The notes: generated by a model from the letters alone, not told the origin. DNA of 64,000 bases from Gracilibacter sp. BRH_c7a (GCA_001516055.1 LOEZ01000019.1:62001-126000), one strand, 5' to 3'; positions 37,050-47,392 are shown, counted from the first letter of the stretch. A program made the numbers and translations.

Positions 37050-38434
37050 ATCTTTGTAACCTCGAAACCTAATCTTTTAGCTCGGTATTTTTTACATTTC
37101 TCTATAAAGGAATAGGCAAAGTTAAGATTCCCCCAAAGATGAATGTGGGGGTAGCCAGCAAATATGTTCTCTCCGGTATAGATGCATTCCCATTCCCTCC
37201 CACTGGAAGGTTTAACCGCTGAAAATCCACTGCCATTGGCTGTTGAATCTGAATAATGGAATTCATGGGCATTTATTGTTTCACCTTTACCACATAGTAA
37301 ATTATCACTCTGGGAGACCAATTTCGCATACCCAAAGCGATTCAATTTTTCCGTCATAAAGGCTTCCCCCTTTATGGAACCTGCCATTAAATATTGGTTT
37401 CCCTTCGTGTCAGTAAGACTATCCAGAAGGTACATAAATCCTCCGCACTCGGCAATACAGGGCAGGTCACTACTTATAGCTTCCTCTATACTTTTAAGCA
37501 TGGGGGTATTCTCAGATAGTTCTCTAGCAAATACCTCCGGATATCCACCTCCTAAGATAAGTCCGTCACACTGAGGAAGGGCTTGATCTTTAAGAGGACT
37601 AAAAGTTGTAATTTTTGCTCCCATCTTCGCCAACAAATCTAAGCTGTCCTGATAATAGAAGCAGAAAGCTTTATCTTGGGCTACGGCGATTTCTATCTCC
37701 GTGCCTTTTTGAATTTCAAAATCTTTATAGTCTATGTCCTCAGCTTTTTGGGCGATTAAAAGGAGTTTATCTATATCTATGGAATCGCTCGCCTGCTGAG
37801 CTAAAGTCGTGATTTTCTCCTGCAGATCCTCTACCTCAGCTACAGTAATCAACCCAAGGTGTCTGCTCCCTAATGTACCTTCCTCAATCCAAGGCAAATA
37901 ACCGACTACTTCTATCCCTGCTTCACTTTCAATCATCTCTTTGTACAAGGGATACAGACTTGGTGAGAGATTATTCAAGATAACACCATTAATCCTGCTA
38001 TCTGCTTTAAATGCTGCAAAGCCTTTGATTAGTGCAGCTAAGGATAGTGAGCTTCCTTTACAATTGACAATCAATACTACTGGTGTATTCGTCACTGCGG
38101 CGAGATGATAAGAACTTGCAATTGTACTATTGGCTCCCAGGCCGTCGTAATAACCCATAACCCCTTCTAAGATGGCTATTTGGGCATCTCTTGCATTGGT
38201 AGCAAAAAGGTATTTTACCACATCTTCTGAAAGCATAAATAAATCCAAGTTACGTGAATTCACCCCGACAATTTCGGAATGAAACATCGGATCTATGTAG
38301 TCAGGTCCGCATTTAAAAGCTGCCGGATTAATGCCTTTTTCCATTAATGCTTTCAATACGGCACATGTAATTGTAGTTTTACCGCTTCCACTATTAAAGG
38401 CGGCAAACATTAGTCTGGGAATTTTAGCTTTCAT
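37046..38434 (-). CDS. cbiA: Cobyrinate a,c-diamide synthase
   Basis: A 462-residue ATP-dependent glutamine amidotransferase. N-terminal P-loop FNSGSGKTTITCAVL, then a class I glutaminase domain with the nucleophile Cys in IAECGGFMYLLDSL. It amidates the a and c side chains. Length is normal for CbiA. Confidence 0.95.
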   Translation of the reverse strand: MKAKIPRLMFAAFNSGSGKTTITCAVLKALMEKGINPAAFKCGPDYIDPMFHSEIVGVNSRNLDLFMLSEDVVKYLFATNARDAQIAILEGVMGYYDGLGANSTIASSYHLAAVTNTPVVLIVNCKGSSLSLAALIKGFAAFKADSRINGVILNNLSPSLYPLYKEMIESEAGIEVVGYLPWIEEGTLGSRHLGLITVAEVEDLQEKITTLAQQASDSIDIDKLLLIAQKAEDIDYKDFEIQKGTEIEIAVAQDKAFCFYYQDSLDLLAKMGAKITTFSPLKDQALPQCDGLILGGGYPEVFARELSENTPMLKSIEEAISSDLPCIAECGGFMYLLDSLTDTKGNQYLMAGSIKGEAFMTEKLNRFGYAKLVSQSDNLLCGKGETINAHEFHYSDSTANGSGFSAVKPSSGREWECIYTGENIFAGYPHIHLWGNLNFAYSFIEKCKKYRAKRLGFEVTKI

Positions 38435-38469
38435 ATGCCTTCCTCATCACCTAAAGTTTTATATCTACA

Positions 38470-39723
38470 TTATTTGATGCTTTGAACGTTTCTCTGGGCT
38501 GTTATAATAGTCACAGGATTTTGTCCAAACATTAAATTATTTGTACCTACTTTTTTAGCTTTGGAGACAGTGATATTAACAATCTCTATATCAATTTCAG
38601 GTTTATGTCTAAAGTAATCGACAGTATCATGAAGAGTTTCCAAAGTAATCGCATTGATTACGATCCTGACATCCGGGTTTTTACCGAATACTACATCAAG
38701 AATACTGCATAGATTACCACCATTGCCGCCAATGAATACTTTATCAGGTATAGGCAGCTCTTCTAAACCGCCTGGGGCATCGGAAGGAATAATAATGAGA
38801 TTGGCTGTCCCGAATTTTTCTTTATTCTTCTTAATCAATTCCAGAGCGTCAAGTTCTTTCTCGACGGCGTAAACTATTCCACCGCGAGCCTGAAGGGCAA
38901 TTTCTACTGCTACAGAACCTGTACCTGCACCTATGTCATAGATAATATCCGTACTATTAAGCTGTAAATTGGAAAGTGATATTGATCTAATCTCTTGTTT
39001 CGTCATCGGTACGTCCCCCCGAATGAACAGATTATCCGGCAGACCATGGGTGATAACTTGTTTGCTGATTGGGTTATGGTTGATAATCAGCATCACGCTC
39101 AACGAAGCGAAGACCATTTTTGCAATATTCTCGGCCGAATCAGTTGTTATCTTCTCCTCAGAATACGATAAGTTCTCACCAACACTGACTTGAACATCCA
39201 GACCATATTCGTTTAGTTCCTTGCAAATATCTTGCGGGGTATTCTTTCCTCCAGTAAGTACAAAAACTTTATGATTATTCATTACTTTATCCAAGATAGA
39301 GGAATCTCTTCCATGAAGACTTACGGTGATGACGTCATCCCAAGAAGTTTTAAGTTTAGAACAGAAGTATTGTAAAGAACTTATACCACATCTGAGCTTT
39401 ATTTCGCCAATGCTTTCATCGTCATCCAAGAAACTTTTAGCCAAACTATAAAACCCAACATCGCCGGATACGAGTATCGAGACTTCCATGGTTTCAGCAG
39501 AGTTTTTTCTATTCTCATCATAATCCTTGCGGTAATTCTTGAGATAATCTTTAATGTCCTTGACGCAACTGGAATGCAGGATGGACTTTCCTGTATTCTC
39601 AAAAGGGGCAACTACCCTTTTATCCCCAATCAGGCAAGCACTTTGCTCAATGGCTTGAACAGCTTCTTTAGTCATGGAGTTTTCGTTCCCTGGTCCGATC
39701 CCAACGATGTTGACTTTTAGCAT
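38470..39723 (-). CDS. cbiET: Fused cobalt-precorrin-6B methyltransferase/decarboxylase (CbiE-CbiT)
   Basis: A 417-residue fusion. The N-terminal half (VNIVGIGPGNENSMTKEA) is the CbiE C5-methyltransferase; the C-terminal half, from about residue 225, is CbiT with the Rossmann motif IYDIGAGTGSVAVEIAL, which methylates C15 and decarboxylates. The fused form is analogous to CobL. It sits 11 nt after cbiX. Confidence 0.94.
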   Translation of the reverse strand: MLKVNIVGIGPGNENSMTKEAVQAIEQSACLIGDKRVVAPFENTGKSILHSSCVKDIKDYLKNYRKDYDENRKNSAETMEVSILVSGDVGFYSLAKSFLDDDESIGEIKLRCGISSLQYFCSKLKTSWDDVITVSLHGRDSSILDKVMNNHKVFVLTGGKNTPQDICKELNEYGLDVQVSVGENLSYSEEKITTDSAENIAKMVFASLSVMLIINHNPISKQVITHGLPDNLFIRGDVPMTKQEIRSISLSNLQLNSTDIIYDIGAGTGSVAVEIALQARGGIVYAVEKELDALELIKKNKEKFGTANLIIIPSDAPGGLEELPIPDKVFIGGNGGNLCSILDVVFGKNPDVRIVINAITLETLHDTVDYFRHKPEIDIEIVNITVSKAKKVGTNNLMFGQNPVTIITAQRNVQSIK

Positions 39724-39734
39724 AGTTTCACCAC

Positions 39735-40100
39735 CTATCGGATAAGCTCTTGAATTCTGTCTGCTAATACTTCTGCGAGACGGTAATCTTCCCCTAGGGT
39801 TCGGCCTAGGGTAATCTTCACATTCGGATACTCTTTATTAAATGCTTTAATCTCATTGGGAATATCCTCTTTGATATGTACCCCTTCAAAGAGAAAGTAG
39901 GGAACAACTTTGATATCCGTAACTCCTTTATCAATAAGTTTCAATAGTCCTTGTTCCAAATTAGTATCTGAGAATTGAAGAAAAGCTCTTTCAATCTTCG
40001 TTCCTACAAGTCTTTGATTTAGTGAGGATACAATTTTATCGAGCGTCGCCTCGGTCTCTTTTTCTCTGCTGCCATGTGCAAGCACTAATACTCCGGTCAT
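39735..40100 (-). CDS. cbiX: Sirohydrochlorin cobaltochelatase, small form
   Basis: A 121-residue single-domain chelatase that would act as a dimer, as the archaeal CbiX-S does. The metal-handling histidines are in VLAHGSREKE and in FEGVHIKEDIP. It inserts cobalt early, consistent with the anaerobic Cbi pathway and the cobalt transporter genes in this operon. SirB-like iron insertion is possible but unlikely in context. Confidence 0.9.
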   Translation of the reverse strand: MTGVLVLAHGSREKETEATLDKIVSSLNQRLVGTKIERAFLQFSDTNLEQGLLKLIDKGVTDIKVVPYFLFEGVHIKEDIPNEIKAFNKEYPNVKITLGRTLGEDYRLAEVLADRIQELIR

Positions 40101-40131
40101 TTTAATTCCTCTTTTCTGAAGATATTTATTT

Positions 40132-40908
40132 TTATAAACTATAATCTACTACAAGCTTTTGGATAACTTGATCAAATGTATACCCTTCTTCAACAGGACG
40201 GCCAATCACAATTACGGTAACTCCAAGTTCCAGAGCAGCTTCGATTTTCTCTCCAAAGCCTCCTGCAGCTCCCGAATCTTTGGTAACCAGTATCTGAGAA
40301 CCTGATGATTTTAACATCGCCATATTAAGTTCTTTGGAAAAAGGTCCCTGCATCCCGATTATATGCGGACATTTAAACCCAAGATCAAGACATTTTTGAA
40401 TTATTTCCGGGATGGGTAACACTCTTAAATAACACCTGGCTGCGAAATTAGGAATACTGATAAAAGATTCTATTTCTTTACTTCCACACGCTAAAAAAAC
40501 TTTTCCTGGCATTTCCTTCAAAACTGTTGCAGCGTGCTTGGAATCTTCCACATAGATAAACTCCTGTTGTTCACTAAGAGGTCTTTGCAGTCGCAAATAG
40601 GATGTTCGGGTCATGCGGCAAGCTTCAGAAATATTTTTTGTCACTTCTTGAGCGTAAGGATGACTCGCATCAATAACACAATCAATGCTCTTAGCATTAA
40701 TGAAAGCAACCATCTCATCATGATCGAGACGTTCGGAGTTTATATCTATATTGTCTTTTTTTTCAATAAACCACTTCCCATATTCTGTTGCCAAGGAGAC
40801 ATAGATGAAAGCATCAAAGCCGCTTAGCTGCTCTGTCAACTGTCTTCCTTCCGATGTCCCTGCTATAATCCAAAACACAGGTTTTTTTATAACTCCTGAA
40901 GCACCCAT
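40132..40908 (-). CDS. cbiJ: Cobalt-precorrin-6A reductase
   Basis: A 258-residue NAD(P)H-dependent reductase. IIAGTSEGRQLTEQL is the N-terminal signature, and DASHPYAQEVTKNI and LVTKDSGAAGGFGEK are conserved later. It abuts cbiH directly. Confidence 0.93.
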   Translation of the reverse strand: MGASGVIKKPVFWIIAGTSEGRQLTEQLSGFDAFIYVSLATEYGKWFIEKKDNIDINSERLDHDEMVAFINAKSIDCVIDASHPYAQEVTKNISEACRMTRTSYLRLQRPLSEQQEFIYVEDSKHAATVLKEMPGKVFLACGSKEIESFISIPNFAARCYLRVLPIPEIIQKCLDLGFKCPHIIGMQGPFSKELNMAMLKSSGSQILVTKDSGAAGGFGEKIEAALELGVTVIVIGRPVEEGYTFDQVIQKLVVDYSL

Positions 40909-41634
40909 TTAATATCGATATCCTCTCGGTGTGACCATTTTATTATTAATAATCTTAGTCTGAGAATTCCCAATGAATACAGTCGTAAACATATCAACTC
41001 TTGTATTGCGCAGCTCTCCTAGGGTCATAAGCCTATACTCCTCGCCGATTCTTCCAATATTTCTAACGATTCCAGCTGGCAGTTCGGCACTCTGATAACG
41101 CAAAATAATATCGCAAGCTTTTTCTAAGTAATCTTTTCTCTTTTTACTGGATGGGTTATAGAGACAAATTACAAAATCAGCTTGGGCAGTTGCAGCTAGT
41201 CTGGACTCTATCTTCTCCCAAGGTGTTAATAAATCACTTAAAGAGATTACTGCAAAGTCGTGCGTAAGCGGGGCTCCGATAACAGCCGCTCCGCTGCTGG
41301 CAGCCGTAATCCCTGGAACCACTTCAATCTCTATCTCAGGATAGTTTTGGGCTGTTTCAAATATGATTCCTGCCATCCCATATATTCCAGCATCTCCGCT
41401 GGAAACCATCGCTACTATATTGCCTTGCAAAGCTTTCTCGATTGCAATCTCACAACGTTCGACTTCCTTTGTCATTGCCGTGGATAAAAGGGTTTTACCC
41501 GGAAACATATCCTTAATCAGTTCGATATATACGGTATATCCTGTAATAATATCGCAGCCCTGAAGAACACTTGCAGCCTTTGGTGTTAGTTGATCTGCTC
41601 CTCCAGGACCTAGGCCCACTACATAAATCTTCAT
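40909..41634 (-). CDS. cbiH: Cobalt-precorrin-3 C17-methyltransferase
   Basis: A 241-residue SAM-dependent tetrapyrrole methyltransferase that drives ring contraction. Signatures: VGLGPGGADQLTPKA, SSGDAGIYGMAG and the substrate region CLYNPSSKKRKDYL. The gene is full length; a truncated cbiH has been described in Dehalobacter restrictus, so intactness matters if this is a relative. Confidence 0.94.
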   Translation of the reverse strand: MKIYVVGLGPGGADQLTPKAASVLQGCDIITGYTVYIELIKDMFPGKTLLSTAMTKEVERCEIAIEKALQGNIVAMVSSGDAGIYGMAGIIFETAQNYPEIEIEVVPGITAASSGAAVIGAPLTHDFAVISLSDLLTPWEKIESRLAATAQADFVICLYNPSSKKRKDYLEKACDIILRYQSAELPAGIVRNIGRIGEEYRLMTLGELRNTRVDMFTTVFIGNSQTKIINNKMVTPRGYRY

Positions 41635-41667
41635 GTTTGATCTCCTCTGATTTTCAAAATAACTCCT

Positions 41668-42720
41668 CTACTCCTCAAAAATAACCCTCCAGGATTTAAA
41701 CGCTAACGCAGCAGCTACTCCGTTTTTAACTGTTTTCTTTGAAACTAAATTTCCACCTTGACTTAACAATGTAGCAGCTCTTTCACAAACATTGTCAACT
41801 CCTGTGATCTCCGCAACAAAATCAGATGAGGTAAATTCTCCTCTTAAAAGGTTAAGCTCATTAGCCGAATAAAAGGCACTAGGTAAATCATATTTAGAGG
41901 AGAATTCCTGCAATCCCTTCTCGCCTTCTTTTATATCAATTGACGAAATTCCAGCAAGAGCCTTGATGGAGATGTTATTCTTCTCTAACATTTCCAAAAC
42001 CAGTTCTTCAATTGCCTCTGAGCTAATCCCTTTCTTACAGCCAATTCCTAAAAAAGCTATTCTGGGGATAAGATTCAGGGTGGTCTTAAATGGTTTTTGG
42101 GATTCATCTAGGGAAATACAGATACCCACATCGCAATTCCGAGTTGAACCGACTGAGAATTGTTCCGGTATCTCGCCACTTATTTCGAAATCAGAAGCGA
42201 ACCCTACATTCTGGCCGTCAACTAAGTTTGCTGAAACCTTCTTTGCAATGCTCATATCGCTAATCACAACATTGTTTCTCTTCGCCCATTCATCAATTGC
42301 AATCAGACCGTTAATATCTGTAGCCGTGGTGATAATGGGTTCGGCTTTTATTTGTAGCCCTATATTTTTGGCCACACGATTGGCACCCCCTATATGACCT
42401 GAAAGTAAGGGGATGATATACCTATCTTGTTCATCGATACAAATCACAGCAGGATCGGTCTGCTTGTCTCTAATATACGGAGCTATAGATCTTACCGCTA
42501 TGCCGCAGGCTCCTATAAATATTAGGAGACTAGAATCTAAAAATGCTTTACCAACAACAGTACTCAGATTAGTCTCAATGCTTTTCAATAAAGGACTCTC
42601 TGATAAGAATTCATTTAATGTATAACAATCTGTGCTATATCCTTGTTGTTCAAGTACTTTACTGATTTTCGCACTAAGCCTGGCACCTTTTCTGGTAAAG
42701 GAAAATACCGTTGCTTTCAT
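41668..42720 (-). CDS. cbiG: Cobalt-precorrin-5A hydrolase
   Basis: A 350-residue enzyme that opens the lactone and releases acetaldehyde in the anaerobic pathway. The N-terminal domain (SFTRKGARLSAKI, LIFIGACGIAVRSIAPYI, LLSGHIGGANRVA) and the C-terminal domain (FLGIGCKKGISSEAIEE) are both present. It overlaps cbiF by 4 nt. Confidence 0.94.
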   Translation of the reverse strand: MKATVFSFTRKGARLSAKISKVLEQQGYSTDCYTLNEFLSESPLLKSIETNLSTVVGKAFLDSSLLIFIGACGIAVRSIAPYIRDKQTDPAVICIDEQDRYIIPLLSGHIGGANRVAKNIGLQIKAEPIITTATDINGLIAIDEWAKRNNVVISDMSIAKKVSANLVDGQNVGFASDFEISGEIPEQFSVGSTRNCDVGICISLDESQKPFKTTLNLIPRIAFLGIGCKKGISSEAIEELVLEMLEKNNISIKALAGISSIDIKEGEKGLQEFSSKYDLPSAFYSANELNLLRGEFTSSDFVAEITGVDNVCERAATLLSQGGNLVSKKTVKNGVAAALAFKSWRVIFEE

Positions 42721-43472
42721 TCAGACCCCTCGCGATATTCATGAGTAAACGTAGGATCATATAATTTAGAACGTTCATATTTGTCCCCTAAAAAATCTCC
42801 AATAAGAATAAGCGCTGTTTTTGCAAGACCATTTTCATCGGCAGTTTTTTGAATCGTACCGACTGTACAGCGAAAGACTTTCTCATCTGGCCATGAAGCT
42901 TTATATACGATTGCAGCAGGCGTATCAGCAGTATATCCGCCTTCTAATAGGCCCTCTACCAACTTATCCAAGAGTCCTGTACTTAAGAAAATTACCATGG
43001 TTGCCTGATGAGAAGCCATTAGGGCAATTTGTTCCTTGGGAGGTACCGGTGTTCGACCTTCAACTCGGGTAATAATCACCGACTGACTCACGTCCGGTAG
43101 TGTATATTCTGCTTTCAAAGCAGCTGAAGCAGCAAAGAAAGAACTCACTCCAGGCACGACTTCGTATTCTAGACCATAAGTATCCAACAAGTCCATTTGT
43201 TCCCTGATCGCCCCAAAAATACTGGGATCGCCTGTGTGCAGCCTTACAACGATCTTCCCTTCTTTAGCAGGACCCACCATTAATTCGATGACTTGTTCGA
43301 GGGTTAGGGCTGCGCTATTTACACATTCACAGTCTTGCTTGGCATAACTTAATAGTTCAGGATTCACAAGCGAGCCAGCATAGACAATGATATCTGCTTT
43401 CTCCAGAAGAGTTTTGCCTCTTACCGTAATCAGATCGACCGCACCAGGTCCTGCACCAACAAAGTAAATCAT
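42717..43472 (-). CDS. cbiF: Cobalt-precorrin-4 C11-methyltransferase
   Basis: A 251-residue SAM methyltransferase: FVGAGPGAVDLITVRG, VVRLHTGDPSIFGAI and VPGVSSFFAASAALK. The ATG at 43472 has AAGGAG at correct spacing and lies just after the cbiL stop; eight extra residues upstream to 43496 overlap cbiL and are rejected. Confidence 0.94.
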   Translation of the reverse strand: MIYFVGAGPGAVDLITVRGKTLLEKADIIVYAGSLVNPELLSYAKQDCECVNSAALTLEQVIELMVGPAKEGKIVVRLHTGDPSIFGAIREQMDLLDTYGLEYEVVPGVSSFFAASAALKAEYTLPDVSQSVIITRVEGRTPVPPKEQIALMASHQATMVIFLSTGLLDKLVEGLLEGGYTADTPAAIVYKASWPDEKVFRCTVGTIQKTADENGLAKTALILIGDFLGDKYERSKLYDPTFTHEYREGSE

Positions 43473-43473
43473 T

Positions 43474-44187
43474 TTACTTCTCCTTATCTTTAACAACTAT
43501 GGTTGAAAAGTAGCTGGAACCCGGATTAACATCCGAAAGATTTACATATACCTTTTCTCCATCCATTCCACAACGTTCCACCATTGAACTGTTTTCCATC
43601 AAACCTTTTGTTTGCAATGTATCTATTACTTTTTTTAACGTTTTTCCCGATTTCATCAGGATCTTTGTTCCATCCCAATCGAGATAATCATCATTATGGT
43701 GGTAGGATGCCGGTATTATATGCAAAGGTTCTGCACCTTTACACAGTGCCGTATTCAGTTTGGCAGCAACTGCACAGAATGAAGGCACTCCAGCTATGAG
43801 TTGAACATTATAACCTTCTTGGAGCAACCAGTTATGGATATAGATATAGGTTGAATATATGGATGGATCTCCCAGGGTTAAAAAGGCAATATTTTTCCCT
43901 TCATTCAAGAGTTCAGCTAACTGTAACCCCGCTTTTTGATGACTGCGACGAAGTGTATCTTCATCTCTGGTCATAGGTAAATAAATCTCAATAATTTCTT
44001 TCTGAGAGATGTTAATTACAGCCTTGACTATCTCTAGTGCTGTGATATATTGTTCATCCGTTTTAGGTAAAGCGATAACGTCAGCTTCTTTGATAGTTCT
44101 GACTGCCTTTAAGGTCATTAGTTCCGGATCTCCTGGTCCTACTCCCACTCCAAAGAGGGTCCCTTGTTTTAACATTTTCGCACCCAT
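43474..44187 (-). CDS. cbiL: Cobalt-precorrin-2 C20-methyltransferase
   Basis: A 237-residue SAM methyltransferase: GVGVGPGDPELMTLKAV, LGDPSIYSTYIYIHNWL and VPSFCAVAAKLN. The start is ATG at 44187 or at 44175 (MLKQGTLFG); the second matches the family beginning and has GGGTG before it. Confidence 0.93.
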   Translation of the reverse strand: MGAKMLKQGTLFGVGVGPGDPELMTLKAVRTIKEADVIALPKTDEQYITALEIVKAVINISQKEIIEIYLPMTRDEDTLRRSHQKAGLQLAELLNEGKNIAFLTLGDPSIYSTYIYIHNWLLQEGYNVQLIAGVPSFCAVAAKLNTALCKGAEPLHIIPASYHHNDDYLDWDGTKILMKSGKTLKKVIDTLQTKGLMENSSMVERCGMDGEKVYVNLSDVNPGSSYFSTIVVKDKEK

Positions 44188-44206
44188 TTCCCCTTTCTGC
44201 TATTTA

Positions 44207-45328
44207 TTATCTGTGTAATTGTAGAAGTTCATCAGCATATTTAGTTTTGCCTAAAATCCCTAATTCGTTGGAAAACATTATTACAGCTGTTTTCAGATTA
44301 GGATTGACTCTTTTCTGTACGTAGTAATCGATCTTATCCATAATGCTTAGAAATACTCGATCTGTTATCCCTTCTTCATTTAAGAATAAGGCTGCTTCTT
44401 CTGAAGTATTACATGAGATAATCTTCCTGACTTTCTCTGACGAGATACCTTGTAAAGCGGCATGCAAGGCTATTACTTCCATCCGTGCATCCGCATATTT
44501 GGAATGGGTATTCATAATTCCAGCCCCAAGCTTTACTAGCTTACCTGTATGACCTATCAATAGTAGACTATCGAAGGACAAATCGAGAGCATAATCCAAA
44601 ACTTCTCCTATGAAGTTACTGCACTTAACTGCTTTTTGAATATCTATTCCCAGGGATTGCTTTATAAATTGCTGCCCATAATTACCTGGACATATGAGCA
44701 GATTTCTATATCCCAGAGCATATTGCTGCCTTAACTCAAGGTATAGGGAATCTGTCCAGGCCTTATCGCTCATAGGTTCTACCACTCCGGTAGTACCTAG
44801 TATCGAAATCCCCCCAACTATCCCAAGACGGGGATTGAAGGTTCTCCGTGCAATCTCTTCCCCTTGTGGAACCGAAATTACAACATCCAGCCCTTCTGAG
44901 TAACCATACTCACTACATATATTCTGAACCTCATTCATAATCATTTCCTTAGGAATCGGATTGATAGCAGCATCCCCAAGCTTGCATGCCAGACCAGGTT
45001 TGGTTACCCTTCCAACACCTTTACCGCCATCAATAATTATTGATTTATGTTTTGCTTTGGTAACAGACGCATAAACCAAGACACCATTTGTAGTATCGGG
45101 ATCATCACCGCTGTCCTTTTTGACTGCGCAAGAAGCACAATTTCCTTCTGATACGACATCTATCAGAGCCAAATTGAGAACCTTACCGGCAGGTATTCTT
45201 ATTGTTACTTCGCTAAGAATCTCCTTTGTAAGCAGTATAGCAGCAGCGGCCTTTGCAGCGGCTGCGGCGCAAGTTCCTGTAGTAAATCCCGATCTTAGCT
45301 TTTTCTTTCTATTTTGATTATCTGTCAT
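44207..45328 (-). CDS. cbiD: Cobalt-precorrin-5B C1-methyltransferase
   Basis: A 373-residue enzyme of its own fold. LRSGFTTGTCAAAAAKAAA at the N-terminus, GGISILGTTGVVEPMS in the middle and LLIGHTGKLVKLGAGIMNTH are the CbiD signatures. Its presence confirms the anaerobic route. Confidence 0.95.
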   Translation of the reverse strand: MTDNQNRKKKLRSGFTTGTCAAAAAKAAAAILLTKEILSEVTIRIPAGKVLNLALIDVVSEGNCASCAVKKDSGDDPDTTNGVLVYASVTKAKHKSIIIDGGKGVGRVTKPGLACKLGDAAINPIPKEMIMNEVQNICSEYGYSEGLDVVISVPQGEEIARRTFNPRLGIVGGISILGTTGVVEPMSDKAWTDSLYLELRQQYALGYRNLLICPGNYGQQFIKQSLGIDIQKAVKCSNFIGEVLDYALDLSFDSLLLIGHTGKLVKLGAGIMNTHSKYADARMEVIALHAALQGISSEKVRKIISCNTSEEAALFLNEEGITDRVFLSIMDKIDYYVQKRVNPNLKTAVIMFSNELGILGKTKYADELLQLHR

Positions 45329-45394
45329 TATCTCACCGACTTATTTATACTTTAGAAACATTCTAGGCAAGTTCTTCCCGGAAAAGTTCTATGC

Positions 45395-46252
45395 TCAACT
45401 TAATCGTAGGTTTTCTCTCCATGTTTTTATCTCTTTGCGAGCTTGGGAAATGGTTGAAGCGAAATCACCATTCTCGAAATCATCATTTTTTCTTAGGATT
45501 TCCATGAGATGAGCTATACGAGGTAATCTCAGATGAAGATTCCTTAACATTTCTGCCTTGGCGAATACTTCGTTAGGACTACCCTCCAAAGCTACTTTTC
45601 CTTCGTCAAGAACATATACATAATCACAATAGAGAGGAACTATATCAACGTCATGGGTGGCAATAATGACTGAAAATCCGAGATCTTGCTGCATTCCCTT
45701 GAGTAGCCTCATAATCTCTCCGACCCCTTTAGGATCTAATCCCGCTGTAGGCTCATCTAAGACAAGAACTTCAGGTTCCATTGCCAGAACTCCAGCTATG
45801 GCAACCCTCTTCTTCTGCCCAAAACTCAAACAGTGTGTTGGTTTATCTTTCAGATCATAGATCCCGGTTTTTTTAAGACTATTCTCAACTCTTGCTCGGA
45901 CTATTTCGTCTGATAATCTTAGATTCAGCGGTCCAAAAGATACGTCTTGATATACACTCGCAGAAAACAGTTGGTGATCAGGATCCTGAAAAACAAGTCC
46001 TACAGCTTGGCGGAGCGCAGTTAGACCTTTTTTGGAATATTCAATGGTTTTCCCATCATAAACCACTTTACCAGCAGAAGGGTTTAATACTCCATTTAGG
46101 TTAAGAAACAAGGTTGTCTTTCCTGCTCCATTACCCCCTAATATCGCTGTAGTCTGTCCTCTCTTGATGGTGATATTGATATCATCGAGGGCCTTTGTTC
46201 CATCAGAATACGAATAACAAAGATTCTTTGTCTGCATAATGTACTCACTCAT
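45395..46252 (-). CDS. cbiO: Cobalt ECF transporter ATPase
   Basis: A 285-residue ABC ATPase. Walker A GGNGAGKTTLF, Q-loop VFQDPDHQLF, signature LSFGQKKR, Walker B VLVLDEPTAGLD. It powers CbiMNQ-dependent cobalt uptake. The 65-bp gap to cbiD holds nothing notable. Confidence 0.93.
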   Translation of the reverse strand: MSEYIMQTKNLCYSYSDGTKALDDINITIKRGQTTAILGGNGAGKTTLFLNLNGVLNPSAGKVVYDGKTIEYSKKGLTALRQAVGLVFQDPDHQLFSASVYQDVSFGPLNLRLSDEIVRARVENSLKKTGIYDLKDKPTHCLSFGQKKRVAIAGVLAMEPEVLVLDEPTAGLDPKGVGEIMRLLKGMQQDLGFSVIIATHDVDIVPLYCDYVYVLDEGKVALEGSPNEVFAKAEMLRNLHLRLPRIAHLMEILRKNDDFENGDFASTISQARKEIKTWRENLRLS

Positions 46253-46294
46253 CGTGGCTGTCTCCTTGTATCTCTATAATAATAGAGCTGTATA

Positions 46295-47065
46295 TTAAAT
46301 GATGGCAGTTAACGAAATAAGAAAAATATTAATCCCAAAAACCTTAAGATACCCTATTAAGCTATATGCTTTGTGTTGTTCGAGTACATTAAGCTCTCCG
46401 TCGTATCCACGTGATTCCAAAGATGTGTAAATCTTATCAGCTTGCTGATAGGAACGGATAAAAATTGATGAAATGAGTGTGCCCAAAGAACGATATCCAG
46501 ATAGTATGCCTGAGTAACCTAATCTTGAACTTTGGGCTATAATCATCGTTTCTGCTGTAGCGATGAACACAAAAATGAAGCGGTATATAAGACTCATCAT
46601 TTCAACAAGTAATTTAGGGCATCTCAGTTTTCTTAAAGCTGACATCACATCCATCATAGGGGTATTTAATGACAGATAATATAAACAAGAGACGGCACCC
46701 AAGGCTCGAAAGAATAACTGAGTTGCAGTAATTAGCCCCGCTTTTGAGACCCCTAGGTAGAAATTAAAGAAATATATAGATCCCAAAAATTCGTACGGTT
46801 GAGGCGTAATTTCTATGGCGATAGTTAGTACTCCAAGAATAAGAAATCCCATTGGAATAAGTAATAATTTTAAATAAACAGTCCCGGGTATGCCCCCCTG
46901 GTATATTGTTGACCAAGTCATAATCAGTAAAACTGCAAGAGATATTATTATAGAGTTAGCCCAAAGGCAAACGCAAAGTGTTATAAAGGCTAATGCCAGT
47001 TTTTCCATCGGATTTATGTCTTTTAGTTTAGAGGCATAGGCATACATATCAATACTGATCATCAT
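46295..47065 (-). CDS. cbiQ: Cobalt ECF transporter transmembrane (T) component
   Basis: A 256-residue membrane protein with about five to six helices. The coupling motif SLESRGYDG (the Ala-Arg-Gly-type motif of T components) lies near residue 223. It links CbiO to CbiM. It overlaps cbiN by one base. Confidence 0.93.
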   Translation of the reverse strand: MMISIDMYAYASKLKDINPMEKLALAFITLCVCLWANSIIISLAVLLIMTWSTIYQGGIPGTVYLKLLLIPMGFLILGVLTIAIEITPQPYEFLGSIYFFNFYLGVSKAGLITATQLFFRALGAVSCLYYLSLNTPMMDVMSALRKLRCPKLLVEMMSLIYRFIFVFIATAETMIIAQSSRLGYSGILSGYRSLGTLISSIFIRSYQQADKIYTSLESRGYDGELNVLEQHKAYSLIGYLKVFGINIFLISLTAII

Positions 47066-47388
47066 TAATTCTTTTCTTCTCTTTTACTGCGGCCTTTCAT
47101 ATAACCGATACCATAAAACAGAATCCCGGAACCCAAGGCAGCCTGAAGGGCAAATAAAAGACTTGCAACCTCCCCACTTGGAGGTTCCCAGATTAATGAA
47201 ATCCAAGGCTCATAACTACTGTCTATTTCTATGATTGCATCTTTTGCTTTGTCGTCTGCACCGCCGAATTCTGCATCCTTCGCTATCACTAACGGAACAA
47301 TAGCCAGTACAATAACGATTGTTATCAGAAGTAGATTGGTCCATAGACTATGTTTTTTTACCGCCTTATTTTGCTTATTCTCATCCAT
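47065..47388 (-). CDS. cbiN: Cobalt transporter accessory subunit
   Basis: A 107-residue protein with two membrane helices (about residues 15-36 and 80-98) and an outer loop rich in acidic residues, PLVIAKDAEFGGADDKAKDA, that is typical of CbiN. CbiN is thought to help load cobalt onto CbiM. Confidence 0.92.
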   Translation of the reverse strand: MDENKQNKAVKKHSLWTNLLLITIVIVLAIVPLVIAKDAEFGGADDKAKDAIIEIDSSYEPWISLIWEPPSGEVASLLFALQAALGSGILFYGIGYMKGRSKREEKN

Positions 47389-47392
47389 AGGG